A stretch of DNA of 49,574 nt from an uncultured Lachnospiraceae bacterium (GTDB lineage: Bacteria > Bacillota > Clostridia > Lachnospirales > Lachnospiraceae): NCBI GenBank assembly GCA_910588285.1, contig CAJUQB010000007.1, positions 1-49,574 on the forward strand, given 5' to 3'. Each line of letters begins with the position of its first letter. Positions within the stretch are counted from its first letter, which is position 1. Shown in pieces: positions 32,780 to 40,833 of this stretch. The position numbers and the translations under genes are program-made. The notes under the pieces were generated by a model. The model did no database searches, was not told the origin of the DNA, and saw nothing but the letters and a program-made list of their open reading frames with translations.

Positions 32780-33751
32780 TCAAAAATTATCCGATAGAAT
32801 TTTTACAGCTTGTTTTACATTCTTAAGGGTAAGCCCTATTGTCGGATCCGTTTTCACCTGATGCTGTTCGATCTGATCATTGTGCAAATCAAGGTCGTCA
32901 AGAACTACCCATGCTACAACACTATGATGCAATTTCAGCCACAACAGGATTTCATCGGCTTTTACCAAGCTAAATTTCCTGGTTTTTCTGATTTCTTCTG
33001 TGGTCAGATCCGGGGTTATCCCGCTGATATACAGATTTTCCTTTGATAATAGCTCCACCAAATTATTTGCTTTTGCACATAGCGGTTTTAATTGGCTGTC
33101 AAACCAAAAGCGCCAGCCGGAATGAAGGATGATTTCTGCATCTGTCTCTCTTACCAAAAGCGCCAACAGCTTGATTTTTTCTTCATCAATCAACATGCCA
33201 TCACTGATTTCTGTCGGATGGCTGTCATTCCAAACATTCGAATTGAGCACACCATCGATATCCAGAAATAAAACTTTTTCGTCAAATAGGTTCTTTTTCA
33301 GCATGATAAATTCATCTGTCCTATACGCTTCCACAAATCCATGCTTCAAAAACATATGCACCGCCGAATTATCCAACGCAATGTTGTCATACAGCTCTGT
33401 AATTCCATTCCGGCGCGCCTGCCGGCACAACAGCGATAAGCCCTCCGCTCCATATCCTCTGCCTCTGTGACCGGCAGTGACAATGATATCTGCCATATAT
33501 GCTTCAAACTCCCCATCATAGTGATAGGCCGCCTCGCCCACAAAGGACTTCGTCTCTTCATGGAATAAATATCTGTAAAATCTCTGTCCTTCATTTTCAG
33601 CTATCCAATATTCATACCACTGCTCCCACTGTTCTGCCGGAAAAGGAATGGTTCCTCCCCAGGCGTGATTATAGGACATGGTTTCTTCCTCACCCATGAA
33701 TTGTTCCCGAAACCACAGATCTTCCTTTTTCGGTTCATATAATCGAATCAC
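32780..33751 (-). CDS. GNAT acetyltransferase fused to a HAD-like domain
   Basis: 323 residues in two parts. Residues 1-155 are a RimJ/RimL-type GNAT fold with acetyl-CoA loop VTAGHRGRGYGAEG and C-terminal FLKHGFVEAYR. Residues 160-323 are a HAD-like domain with VLFLDIDGVLNSN (the nucleophile and general-acid aspartates), HSGWRFW and VVLDDLDLH; this resembles the HAD domain found in Swiss-army-knife RNA-repair proteins. The fusion is unusual. The start is GTG with AGGAGG 7 bases upstream. A good promoter lies at 33973-34001. The substrate is unknown. Confidence 0.78.
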   Translation of the reverse strand: MIRLYEPKKEDLWFREQFMGEEETMSYNHAWGGTIPFPAEQWEQWYEYWIAENEGQRFYRYLFHEETKSFVGEAAYHYDGEFEAYMADIIVTAGHRGRGYGAEGLSLLCRQARRNGITELYDNIALDNSAVHMFLKHGFVEAYRTDEFIMLKKNLFDEKVLFLDIDGVLNSNVWNDSHPTEISDGMLIDEEKIKLLALLVRETDAEIILHSGWRFWFDSQLKPLCAKANNLVELLSKENLYISGITPDLTTEEIRKTRKFSLVKADEILLWLKLHHSVVAWVVLDDLDLHNDQIEQHQVKTDPTIGLTLKNVKQAVKILSDNF

Positions 33752-33780
33752 GGTTCTTCCTCCTATAGGATTTCTGGGCT

Positions 33781-33873
33781 TTATTCTTCATACAATAATA
33801 TAAAGTCATCCTCAATGCCTGCTGTGGTAACTAAATCGACCGAGAGGTTCAGTGCCTCCTGAACCAATGTGAA
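33781..33873 (-). pseudogene. C-terminal relic of an MNT-type nucleotidyltransferase
   Basis: The minus strand encodes a 30-residue open stretch ending in a stop at 33781: VQEALNLSVDLVTTAGIEDD then FILLYEE. This resembles the C-terminal end of small nucleotidyltransferases of the MntA/HepT toxin-antitoxin type (VDLVT, then VLYE). Nothing recognisable of the GSxxR catalytic part remains upstream. The call is by pattern and is uncertain. Confidence 0.4.
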
Positions 33874-33889
33874 AAGAATATAAAAATAA

Positions 33890-33904
33890 CGGGGAAATTC
33901 CCCG
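33890..33904 (-). terminator. Short terminator-like palindrome
   Basis: CGGGG-AAATT-CCCCG at 33890-33904 is followed on the minus strand by TTATTTTTATA. It lies between the promoter at 33973-34001 and the GNAT-HAD gene and may attenuate it. The rest of the 381-base gap 33752-34132 holds the relic, the promoter and the terminator listed separately. Confidence 0.45.
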
Positions 33905-33972
33905 CTGCCCGGTGGATCAGGATCTTTCGGCCATCCCAATCCATGTTGTGCTACTGGCTTATTTATATATTA

Positions 33973-34001
33973 ATATTAACGAAAATATGCTTTATTGTCA
34001 A
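33973..34001 (-). promoter_or_regulatory. Strong-looking promoter before the GNAT-HAD gene
   Basis: Minus strand -35 TTGACA (33996-34001, perfect) and -10 TAATAT (33973-33978), spacing 17. It reads into the nucleotidyltransferase relic and then the GNAT-HAD gene, so it was probably the promoter of the lost gene. Confidence 0.65.
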
Positions 34002-34009
34002 CGTTGTTC

Positions 34010-34074
34010 CGAAAAATATCAGGGCTGTTTCATGAGGATTTCATGTTGATACAATCCCATTCGAAACAGCCCTG
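34010..34074 (-). terminator. Terminator of the FAD-URO-D-PrpD operon
   Basis: A perfect 12-bp stem (34020-34031 with 34063-34074) closes a 31-base loop and is followed on the minus strand by ATATTTTTCGG. It lies 58 bases after the PrpD stop codon. Confidence 0.8.
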
Positions 34075-34132
34075 CTTATTTTAGACTGCCGCATAACAGC
34101 TGCAGCCTGATCCCCGCTTCTTTCTCAAATAC

Positions 34133-35560
34133 TCATCCCACGGTCAGCAGCGACGTATATTCCCGCATATCCTCCAGAGTGTCGATCCGGCCGGCCAGCT
34201 CAATGATCTTCTCTCCGACAGCCCGGGGCAGTCTGCCAAAGGCATGGAACTGATCCCAGAACTTCTTCTCCAAAAACTCCCGGGACGGGTAGGCGAACAT
34301 GGAACCTACAAAATCCTCCTCTGCCTCAAAGACACGTCCGTCTGTCATCTCTACCTGGGCCTTCAGGAAATCTGTCCCGGCGTCATTGTGATAGGTGTCC
34401 AGAATCGTATGCTCCGCCAGCTCCACCAGCCTGGGATGGGCCAGGATGGCCGGCGTCTGAACCAGGTCCACCCTCCGCTCCCCGTGATACAGGCTGCAGC
34501 AGCAGGCAAATGCATAGGAGAACAGGGCGTTGGTATGATCCTTGAGCCGGAAGGGATTGGAATAATAATTCCTGCGCATGGTATCCGGCTCTAAGATGCG
34601 CACCTGCCTGATTTTCTCTGGGTCAAAGCTTCCGTCCTCCTCCAGGATCCTGGCCCTAAGCTTCTCCCCCAGCCGGTCCGTAGCAATGGTCGGCATCCCG
34701 CCGGGCCCCCGTTTGAAGCGCACCTCTGTAAAATACCGCTTTCCCAGATCCTCAAAGGCCTTTTCATACAGATCCGGCAGACAGCCCCAGCCCACCTTCC
34801 TGGAGATCAGCCCGGCATTTCCGAAAAAGGGATCCTCTAAGCCCCGCCAGCCGCCTTTTGCCAGCTCCGCCGCCAGAATGCCGCAGCGGGCGCTCTCCGC
34901 ATTATGCAGCTTGAATTCCTGGCAATAATCGTAGTAGGAATTCCCGGGATCCGTGGCGTTTGTGGCCCCATAGCTGAAGGCTGTCTTGGCCTGGCTGACA
35001 TCAAAATCATAGTAGCGAATGGCAATGGCCGCCGCCGCGCTGGAGCCCAGCTCCATATCCGTGGGCCACCGCACCGGCAGGGTATACAGGATCCGCCCCA
35101 CCGTGTCCTCCGCCGCAATATTATTGGCAATAAATTCCTTTCCCCTGCAGCCAAATACATCCGCCAATGTCAGATTCATGGGAAGGATAGTCTCCCCGTA
35201 ATGACAGGCAATGGGGTCGTCGAATACCACCATAGCCATATTCCCGAAATCATTTGCCCTGGCATGGAGGCAGTTGTGCATCACCGCGCTTGTCAACGGA
35301 AGCCGCAGGGAGCTGTCGTCCGCAAAGGCCGGGGCCACTGGCTCTCCCCCCTGCTTTTTCAGCATATCATAGAAAAAACGGTCCTCCGGCACAATATCCC
35401 CGCCAAAAATGCAGCCGGTCATATCCAGCAGCCGATCTTTAAAAATCCGGATATTTTCCTCGCTCAAATCCTCATAGGTTGTCTCAATCAGGTTTCTGCA
35501 CAGCGCCTCCGTGCCATTGGGAGGCAGCAGCTCCTTATTTTTGATCTCTTCTGTCCTCAT
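34133..35560 (-). CDS. MmgE/PrpD-family protein, copy 2
   Basis: 475 residues, divergent from copy 1 but with family blocks: LLDMTGCIFGGDIVP near the start, HARANDFGNMAMV, MELGSSAAAAIAIRYYDF, and a C-terminal domain with VRILEPDTMRRNYYSNPF. The strict FKPYP block of copy 1 is not evident, so it may be a separate subfamily or a non-dehydratase. It is the last gene of an operon with the FAD oxidoreductase and URO-D-like genes; the ATG overlaps the URO-D stop by 4 bases. Substrate unknown. Confidence 0.75.
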   Translation of the reverse strand: MRTEEIKNKELLPPNGTEALCRNLIETTYEDLSEENIRIFKDRLLDMTGCIFGGDIVPEDRFFYDMLKKQGGEPVAPAFADDSSLRLPLTSAVMHNCLHARANDFGNMAMVVFDDPIACHYGETILPMNLTLADVFGCRGKEFIANNIAAEDTVGRILYTLPVRWPTDMELGSSAAAAIAIRYYDFDVSQAKTAFSYGATNATDPGNSYYDYCQEFKLHNAESARCGILAAELAKGGWRGLEDPFFGNAGLISRKVGWGCLPDLYEKAFEDLGKRYFTEVRFKRGPGGMPTIATDRLGEKLRARILEEDGSFDPEKIRQVRILEPDTMRRNYYSNPFRLKDHTNALFSYAFACCCSLYHGERRVDLVQTPAILAHPRLVELAEHTILDTYHNDAGTDFLKAQVEMTDGRVFEAEEDFVGSMFAYPSREFLEKKFWDQFHAFGRLPRAVGEKIIELAGRIDTLEDMREYTSLLTVG

Positions 35561-36549
35561 TTACCAAACACCTCCTGGCTCATTTCATCAATAGCTGCTG
35601 TCACCGCATCGTGCACCCCCGGATAAATACTAAAGGGAAGCCCCTGCAGCAGGGATGGGATATAGTGCAGCCTTCCGTTTTCTGTTACGGCCTTGCGCAC
35701 CTCCTGCCGGACCAGCTGGGGCGTCCAATGCTCCACATCTACCTTGCCGTCGTCAATGCCGCCCATGAAGGTGATCCGATCCCCGTATTGGTCAATCAAT
35801 TCAGGGATTTGGTTGGTAGACAGGACGCCCTGCCAGATATCAATCCCCATATCAATCATGTAGGGAACCAGGGTGGCAGCATAGGAATCTGAATGGTGCA
35901 CAATCAGGCTGGCGCCCCGCTCCTTGTAGTAGCCGTATATTTTCTTGTAAGCCGGAACAAAAAACTCCTGAAACATCTCCGGCGACAAAAAGGTGGAGAT
36001 CTGGGTTCCCCAGTCGTCATGCTGGAAAATCCCGTCCGGTTGGAGGTGGTCGCAGATCTCCTTTGCCATTGCCAGCTGATATTGGGTCAAATATGCGATC
36101 AGTTCGTGCATACTGTCCGGTTCCTCATAAAAATTCACCAGACACTCCGTCAGTCCCAAGAGATTATGGCAGGTTTCAAATAAACCCGGCGTCAAAAATG
36201 CCAGGGCAAAGGTTTCCTCCCGATCCACCTCCTTGGCCCGCTCCATCATGCCCTCCCAGGCGGAAAGGGGATACTCCACCCTGGGGGCCTTCACAAATTC
36301 CTTCCAGCGTGTCACATCCGGACAGACCAGATGCTGGGGATCATGAAGGGGAAATGCGCCGGGCGTCCCCTCTGGCCATATTTTCGTCACGCCCCAGCCG
36401 TCTGTGGAAGGCTCACCACCCTTTATGGTGCGCCGGTAAGCAGAGCAGGGCACACCCATCAGCAGGGTAAATGCTTCATACTGATTTACAAAACGGTCCG
36501 GCGTCCCGCCCTTCATGACTTCGATTAAATTCTGCCTTTTTGTAAGCAT
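35557..36549 (-). CDS. Uroporphyrinogen decarboxylase (URO-D) superfamily protein
   Basis: 330-residue TIM barrel of the URO-D/methyltransferase superfamily. Typical parts are PDRFVNQYEAFTLLMG, the central IFQHDDWGTQ and the C-terminal LIVHHSDSYAATLVPYMIDMGIDIWQGV. The zinc-binding H-x-C pattern of MtaA/MtbA corrinoid methyltransferases is not seen, and no corrinoid protein or haem pathway gene is near, so neither haem synthesis nor classical demethylation is supported. Related genes are often found in catabolic operons. The ATG at 36549 is chosen with AAGGAGGAAAG upstream. Confidence 0.82.
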   Translation of the reverse strand: MLTKRQNLIEVMKGGTPDRFVNQYEAFTLLMGVPCSAYRRTIKGGEPSTDGWGVTKIWPEGTPGAFPLHDPQHLVCPDVTRWKEFVKAPRVEYPLSAWEGMMERAKEVDREETFALAFLTPGLFETCHNLLGLTECLVNFYEEPDSMHELIAYLTQYQLAMAKEICDHLQPDGIFQHDDWGTQISTFLSPEMFQEFFVPAYKKIYGYYKERGASLIVHHSDSYAATLVPYMIDMGIDIWQGVLSTNQIPELIDQYGDRITFMGGIDDGKVDVEHWTPQLVRQEVRKAVTENGRLHYIPSLLQGLPFSIYPGVHDAVTAAIDEMSQEVFGK

Positions 36550-36584
36550 AGCTTTCCTCCTTCCAAGCTTTGTTTCCGTGGGTT

Positions 36585-38081
36585 CTACCACTGCCGGTAC
36601 TGCTTGATGGAGCCTTCCGATGCCTGCTCCCGTTTCGCCAGCTCTGTATAGAGGCCGTATTCATGCTCCTTGACCATCTCCTCATAGCTGGGATCCTTTG
36701 CACGGAATTTTTCATTTCTGGGAAGGGGGACATCCTGATCTACAAGTATATCCTGCACCTTTTTGATATCTACCCCTCGGACGCTGGTTCCATCCAGAAC
36801 CGCAACTGCCGCAGCCACGCCGGCCGCCTGTCCGGTGCCCACGCACTGGGGAATCAGGTTCAGCCAGTCAATGGCAGCCGTATCGGCAGATAAGTGCCTG
36901 CCGGGGCAGAGGAGGTGTTCCACCTTCTGGGGCAGGATGCAGCGGTAGGGCAGCTCCACCGGCCCGCAGTCATTGATCTGGCAGATGGTGGAATGCCAGG
37001 CAATCACATCGTCAAAGTGTGTTTCAAAGGCAAAATCCCGGATGCTCATCACATACTCGCCCACCAGGCGCCGGCTGCAGCGTGCTCCCAGCTGGGGCGC
37101 AATATCATACAGGTATGCATTCCGGAAGGCAGCGGGCACCGTCTCCCGGAAAAATTCTATGATATCCCGGATGGTATCCCGAACCTGCAGCTCCGTTCTG
37201 GTCAGATCCTTGATATTGGAGCAATCCCGCTCATAGAACCAATTATTCAGCCAGCAGATATCATTCTGGTTGGTGGGCAGGGGCATGGTCTTATAGCCTG
37301 CGATCTTATTCAGCCCGTTGACAATCATGGGGAAGCCTCCCTGGGTTGCATTCAGCCAGGCCGTGTAGGCATTCCAGTCGATTCCGCCGATCCGCCATAC
37401 CAGGGCCGTGGCGCTGGAACGGCAGCCTGCATCCGTCAGCTTCTCGTAAGGGGCTCCTGCCTGGGAAAACAGGTCTCCGTCCCCCGTGGCGTCAATCACC
37501 ACTTTGGCAAGGACTGCCTGGCGCCCCTCCTTGCTCTCAAAGAACACGCCCTTGATCTCATTTCCTTCCATAATGGGCTTCACGCCCCAGCTGTGGCACA
37601 GAACCTGGATCCGATCCGTCTGCTCCAGCAGCATTTTATCCATCTCAATCTTCAGCTGGTTGGGCTCAAAATATATGGAACGCACCAGGCAGGATTCCTT
37701 TGCCCCCTGGTATCCGCCGCGGCTTACGCAGTCATGGATTCCCTTCCAACGGTTTACATAAGCCTTGTCTACCCAGCCGATCTTATTAAGATCCGGTCCC
37801 AGAATTGCCTCCGGTACACGTTTCAGCCTTGTAAACCACTCCTCCTGAAGTCCCCGGACAAAGGATTTGTCATACCATGAGAGGTTTGGCACCATAATGA
37901 CGTACCCGCCGGTTGCGTCCCCTCCCATATACCCGTAGCGCTCCATGAGAATAATATTTTTCGCCCCTGCCCGGGCAGCAGCAATTGCGGCGGAATGGCC
38001 CGCCGCTCCCCCGCCTACAACTAAAATGTCGCAGGTATCATACACTGGAATTTTTGCGTCTGATTCATAGATTTGATTCAT
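36585..38081 (-). CDS. FAD-dependent oxidoreductase (FAD_oxidored family)
   Basis: 498-residue flavoprotein. The dinucleotide-binding loop is ILVVGGGAAGHSAAIAAARAG at residues 19-39, followed by ERYGYMGGDATGGY; the second FAD motif is VVIDATGDGDLFSQAGAPYE, and the C-terminus has the CPGRHLSADTAA region. Family members oxidise or reduce diverse organic substrates, often with a partner in the same operon. It is first in the operon FAD-URO-D-PrpD, with a promoter carrying the shared 27-bp box. Start follows GGATGGAGAAC. Substrate unknown. Confidence 0.85.
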   Translation of the reverse strand: MNQIYESDAKIPVYDTCDILVVGGGAAGHSAAIAAARAGAKNIILMERYGYMGGDATGGYVIMVPNLSWYDKSFVRGLQEEWFTRLKRVPEAILGPDLNKIGWVDKAYVNRWKGIHDCVSRGGYQGAKESCLVRSIYFEPNQLKIEMDKMLLEQTDRIQVLCHSWGVKPIMEGNEIKGVFFESKEGRQAVLAKVVIDATGDGDLFSQAGAPYEKLTDAGCRSSATALVWRIGGIDWNAYTAWLNATQGGFPMIVNGLNKIAGYKTMPLPTNQNDICWLNNWFYERDCSNIKDLTRTELQVRDTIRDIIEFFRETVPAAFRNAYLYDIAPQLGARCSRRLVGEYVMSIRDFAFETHFDDVIAWHSTICQINDCGPVELPYRCILPQKVEHLLCPGRHLSADTAAIDWLNLIPQCVGTGQAAGVAAAVAVLDGTSVRGVDIKKVQDILVDQDVPLPRNEKFRAKDPSYEEMVKEHEYGLYTELAKREQASEGSIKQYRQW

Positions 38082-38127
38082 TGTTCTCCATCCTTTCCTT
38101 CACCTTATTGGTCGTGCTCATATAACC

Positions 38128-38177
38128 ATTATAGGAAGAGATGGTTTGAACCGTAAAGAATCATTATAGAAACACTG
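38128..38177 (-). promoter_or_regulatory. FAD-URO-D-PrpD operon promoter with shared 27-bp box
   Basis: Minus strand -35 TTTACG (38152-38157) and perfect -10 TATAAT (38128-38133), spacing 18. The block 38151-38177 is the second copy of the box found at 29071-29097 (24/27). The leader is about 40 bases. Confidence 0.78.
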
Positions 38178-38214
38178 ATGTGCCATTTAGTAAACGTATC
38201 GCTGTTTGCTGGTT

Positions 38215-38886
38215 TTAAAGGCCTGCTGCTCCAAATATCCGCTTTACTTTATCGTCAAAGCGTCTTGCGCTATAACACTGTTCCACCACCCTTTCCCACT
38301 GTTGGCAAAGCCTTGGCAGTAGCTGGCTATACACCGAAGCTCTTTTCTTATTTCCAGATATCCTGATACCATGATATTCCTTTTTCCTGGCAATTACGCT
38401 CTCCCATGGATTTTTAATTTCCTCTACATTTCCATAGTCCTGATACGCTGCCACAATCCACGTATCTGTACTGTCACAGGGAATTGTAATCAGAATATTC
38501 TCATTATTCGGGCAATTTCCCAGCCATATGTTTATCAGCTGCTCCAGATGCTCTTCATACCCACTGGGCTTTTGCACATGATGACCACAGGGTAAAATAA
38601 CCGGACAATGTACCTCTCTTTCCTTTCTGGACACATCTGCGTCCATTTGTATGATAAGCAAATCAAGCTGTGGCGTAACACCATAAAAAACTTTATCCAA
38701 TACATCAGAAGTCGTTTCACACCATCTCCAGACTCCCTTGCACCCATTTCCAAATCGCCCCGCCATATCAGGCTCTGGCTACAATCTTCTGTATTCATTC
38801 TCTTCACCAGTTATATGGTCAACCACTTCTCTAAGGACCATATAATCTGTCGGCCCTTCTCCTACAATACCAATCACTTTCCTCAT
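38215..38886 (-). pseudogene. Nuclease-like partner of an AAA ATPase, interrupted by a stop codon
   Basis: Translation from the ATG at 38886 gives KVIGIVGEGPTDYMVLREVV, a TOPRIM/DUF4276-like N-terminus with an acidic GEGPTD motif, then meets a TAG at 38779-38781 in frame; the frame continues intact for 183 residues to 38215 (LDLLIIQMDADVSRKE, then a C-terminal helix region). One substitution therefore breaks the gene. Its ATG overlaps the stop of the ATPase gene by 4 bases (ATGA), so the two formed one operon of the kind seen in anti-phage ATPase-nuclease systems. The exact family is uncertain. Confidence 0.65.
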
Positions 38887-39909
38887 ATCAATTCTGGAAC
38901 ACCTCCCAACCTTCCGTTAATCCATAACCTGGATAAAGGCTGCCCCGATTCCAGTAATTCCTTTGAAACCTTTATCCGTTCAATCACTGCATATCCATCC
39001 TTATTTCTGCTGACAGCAAAAAGCCGGATATCATCATTACATAAATCCAACCCATCCAATACCAGAGGATTATGCGTTGTCATAAATACCGTTCTCTGAG
39101 ATTCAAGAATCAGCTGGGAAAATATTTCCGTCAGTCTCTTTGCCAGTCTGGGATTCAATGCATGGTCAAAACTATCTATCGCAAACATGTTTGGCGATTC
39201 AGGATGCATTGCCATACATAGCATAAATAATACATATAAAGCCCCTTCACTGGCATCATATCCCGTAAATGCAGCACTTTTTTTAAAAATCTGTCCTTAA
39301 ATTCAATGACCTGCCGTGCAGAAGGAACTCCCGGATTCAGATTCGCTCTTTTTGGAGCAGCAAAATCAAAATCCGATGCCCAATCAATCAGGTCTAGAAC
39401 ATCTTCTATATAAAGGGTTCCAAATCTCATATCCCCATCTGTCTGCATCCATGTCCGTTTAGCGTTTCTGCAATCATAAAATAGCCAATATTATTATTCA
39501 ATTGGACAGTAGATCGGTTACTTCTCCCCCATAATAGATTTCCTTCCTGATACACACTTTCAGAATGATACTTCCATATATCATCATCTGTAGGCGTAGT
39601 CATATGAACGGAGTAGTCATATTCCCCTCCCTCTTCCCATTGAATCCCCAAATTTACCGTAAGACCTTCTCTTTTCATGGTCTTAAATTTTGACTTATAT
39701 AAAGGCGACGCACTTAATCGTATTCCTTTTCTTAGCAACACATTGTTATTCACTCTGTCCGTCATAGCGCCACTCAATATCCCGATCGCCTCCAGAATAG
39801 TAGATTTGCCAGATCCGTTTGCGCCAATAAATACATTCACTTTTCCCGGCTGAAAGCTTACATCATACAAAGACTTAAAGTTTTTCACATTTATTTCCCT
39901 GATTTTCAT
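38883..39909 (-). pseudogene. AAA_21/AAA_15-type ATPase broken by two frameshifts
   Basis: Three overlapping frames together make one ABC/SMC-like ATPase of about 340 residues. The first (from 39909, after GAAGGAG) has Walker A FIGANGSGKSTILEAIG; the second (to about 39290) covers RFGTLYIEDVLDLIDW; the third has the Walker B-like FAIDSFDHALNPRLAKRL and the switch TTHNPLVLDG. Frame changes fall near 39440 and between 39240 and 39290. It partners the nuclease-like gene downstream. Both are damaged, so the system is probably dead, unless these are sequencing errors. Confidence 0.75.
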
Positions 39910-40037
39910 ACAGTCTCCTTCAAACATATGAAAAAATTGTATTTAATTACCCCATTACATATTTTAATACTGAACCCTGGCTTGTCTCATTTCATTATAC
40001 CTAAAATTGAGATATAGATAAATAAATAGAGATTCCC

Positions 40038-40066
40038 TCGACAAAAATATCAACAGGTATTATAAT
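40038..40066 (+). promoter_or_regulatory. Rubrerythrin promoter
   Basis: -35 TCGACA (40038-40043) and perfect -10 TATAAT (40061-40066), spacing 17. About 50 bases of leader precede the start codon. Confidence 0.8.
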
Positions 40067-40121
40067 AAATACATCCCACACATCAGTTGATGTATGATTC
40101 AATACGACCAAGGAGGAAAAC

Positions 40122-40664
40122 ATGGAAACAACAAAGTATGCAGGAACACAGACAGAAAAAAATCTGGAGACAGCTTTCGCCGGCGAATCACAGGCCAGGA
40201 ATAAATATACCTACTTCGCTTCCGTAGCAAAAAAAGAAGGCTATGAGCAAATTGCCGCCCTGTTTCTAAAAACTGCAGATAACGAAAAAGAGCATGCCAA
40301 GATGTGGTTCAAGGAACTGAACGGAATCGGTGATACAAAGAAAAACCTCGCGGCTGCTGCAGACGGCGAAAACTATGAATGGACAGATATGTATGAGAAT
40401 TTTGCCAAAACAGCAGAGGAAGAGGGCTTTCCGGAGCTTGCAGAAAAGTTCCGGCTTGTAGGTGCCATTGAAAAGCACCACGAAGAAAGATACCGCGCTC
40501 TGCTTCAGAACGTGGATACTGCTGCTGTATTTGAAAAGAGTGAAGTGAAGGTATGGGAGTGCCGCAACTGCGGACACATTGTTGTTGGAACAAAGGCACC
40601 TGAAGTTTGCCCCACCTGTAACCATCCACAAAGCTATTTCGAGGTTCAGGCAGAGAATTATTAA
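40122..40664 (+). CDS. rbr: Rubrerythrin
   Basis: 180-residue cytoplasmic non-haem iron protein that reduces hydrogen peroxide in anaerobes. Residues 1-140 are the ferritin-like di-iron four-helix bundle (ETAFAGESQARNKYTYFA, ADNEKEHAKMWF, and EKHHEERYRALL ligands). Residues 145-175 are a rubredoxin-like iron site with two CxxC pairs (CRNCG, CPTCN). Start follows AAGGAGGAAAAC. It is transcribed alone with its own promoter and terminator. Confidence 0.96.
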   Translation: METTKYAGTQTEKNLETAFAGESQARNKYTYFASVAKKEGYEQIAALFLKTADNEKEHAKMWFKELNGIGDTKKNLAAAADGENYEWTDMYENFAKTAEEEGFPELAEKFRLVGAIEKHHEERYRALLQNVDTAAVFEKSEVKVWECRNCGHIVVGTKAPEVCPTCNHPQSYFEVQAENY

Positions 40665-40741
40665 TCACATTTGAAGCATACAGCACTTTAACAGAGGCTC
40701 TGCGAATCGTGTAAATAAATCTATGTTTTTGGAAGAAAATA

Positions 40742-40791
40742 GCTCCTTTTTGATAGGATTTCAGATATGAAACTCCTTATCAAAAAGGAGC
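40742..40791 (+). terminator. Terminator between rubrerythrin and larC-like genes
   Basis: A 17-bp stem with one bulge (GCTCC from 40742 pairs with GGAGC ending 40791), followed by ATTCTTTTG on the plus strand and TATTTTC on the minus. It serves both convergent genes. Confidence 0.85.
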
Positions 40792-40833
40792 ATTCTTTTG
40801 GCCCGGACGAAGCTGCCCGCAATTTCAAAGGGC

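Noticed and set aside
35557..36549. Haem-pathway uroporphyrinogen decarboxylase (hemE)
   Set aside because: The fold is the same superfamily, but no other haem gene is present and the operon is catabolic in character.
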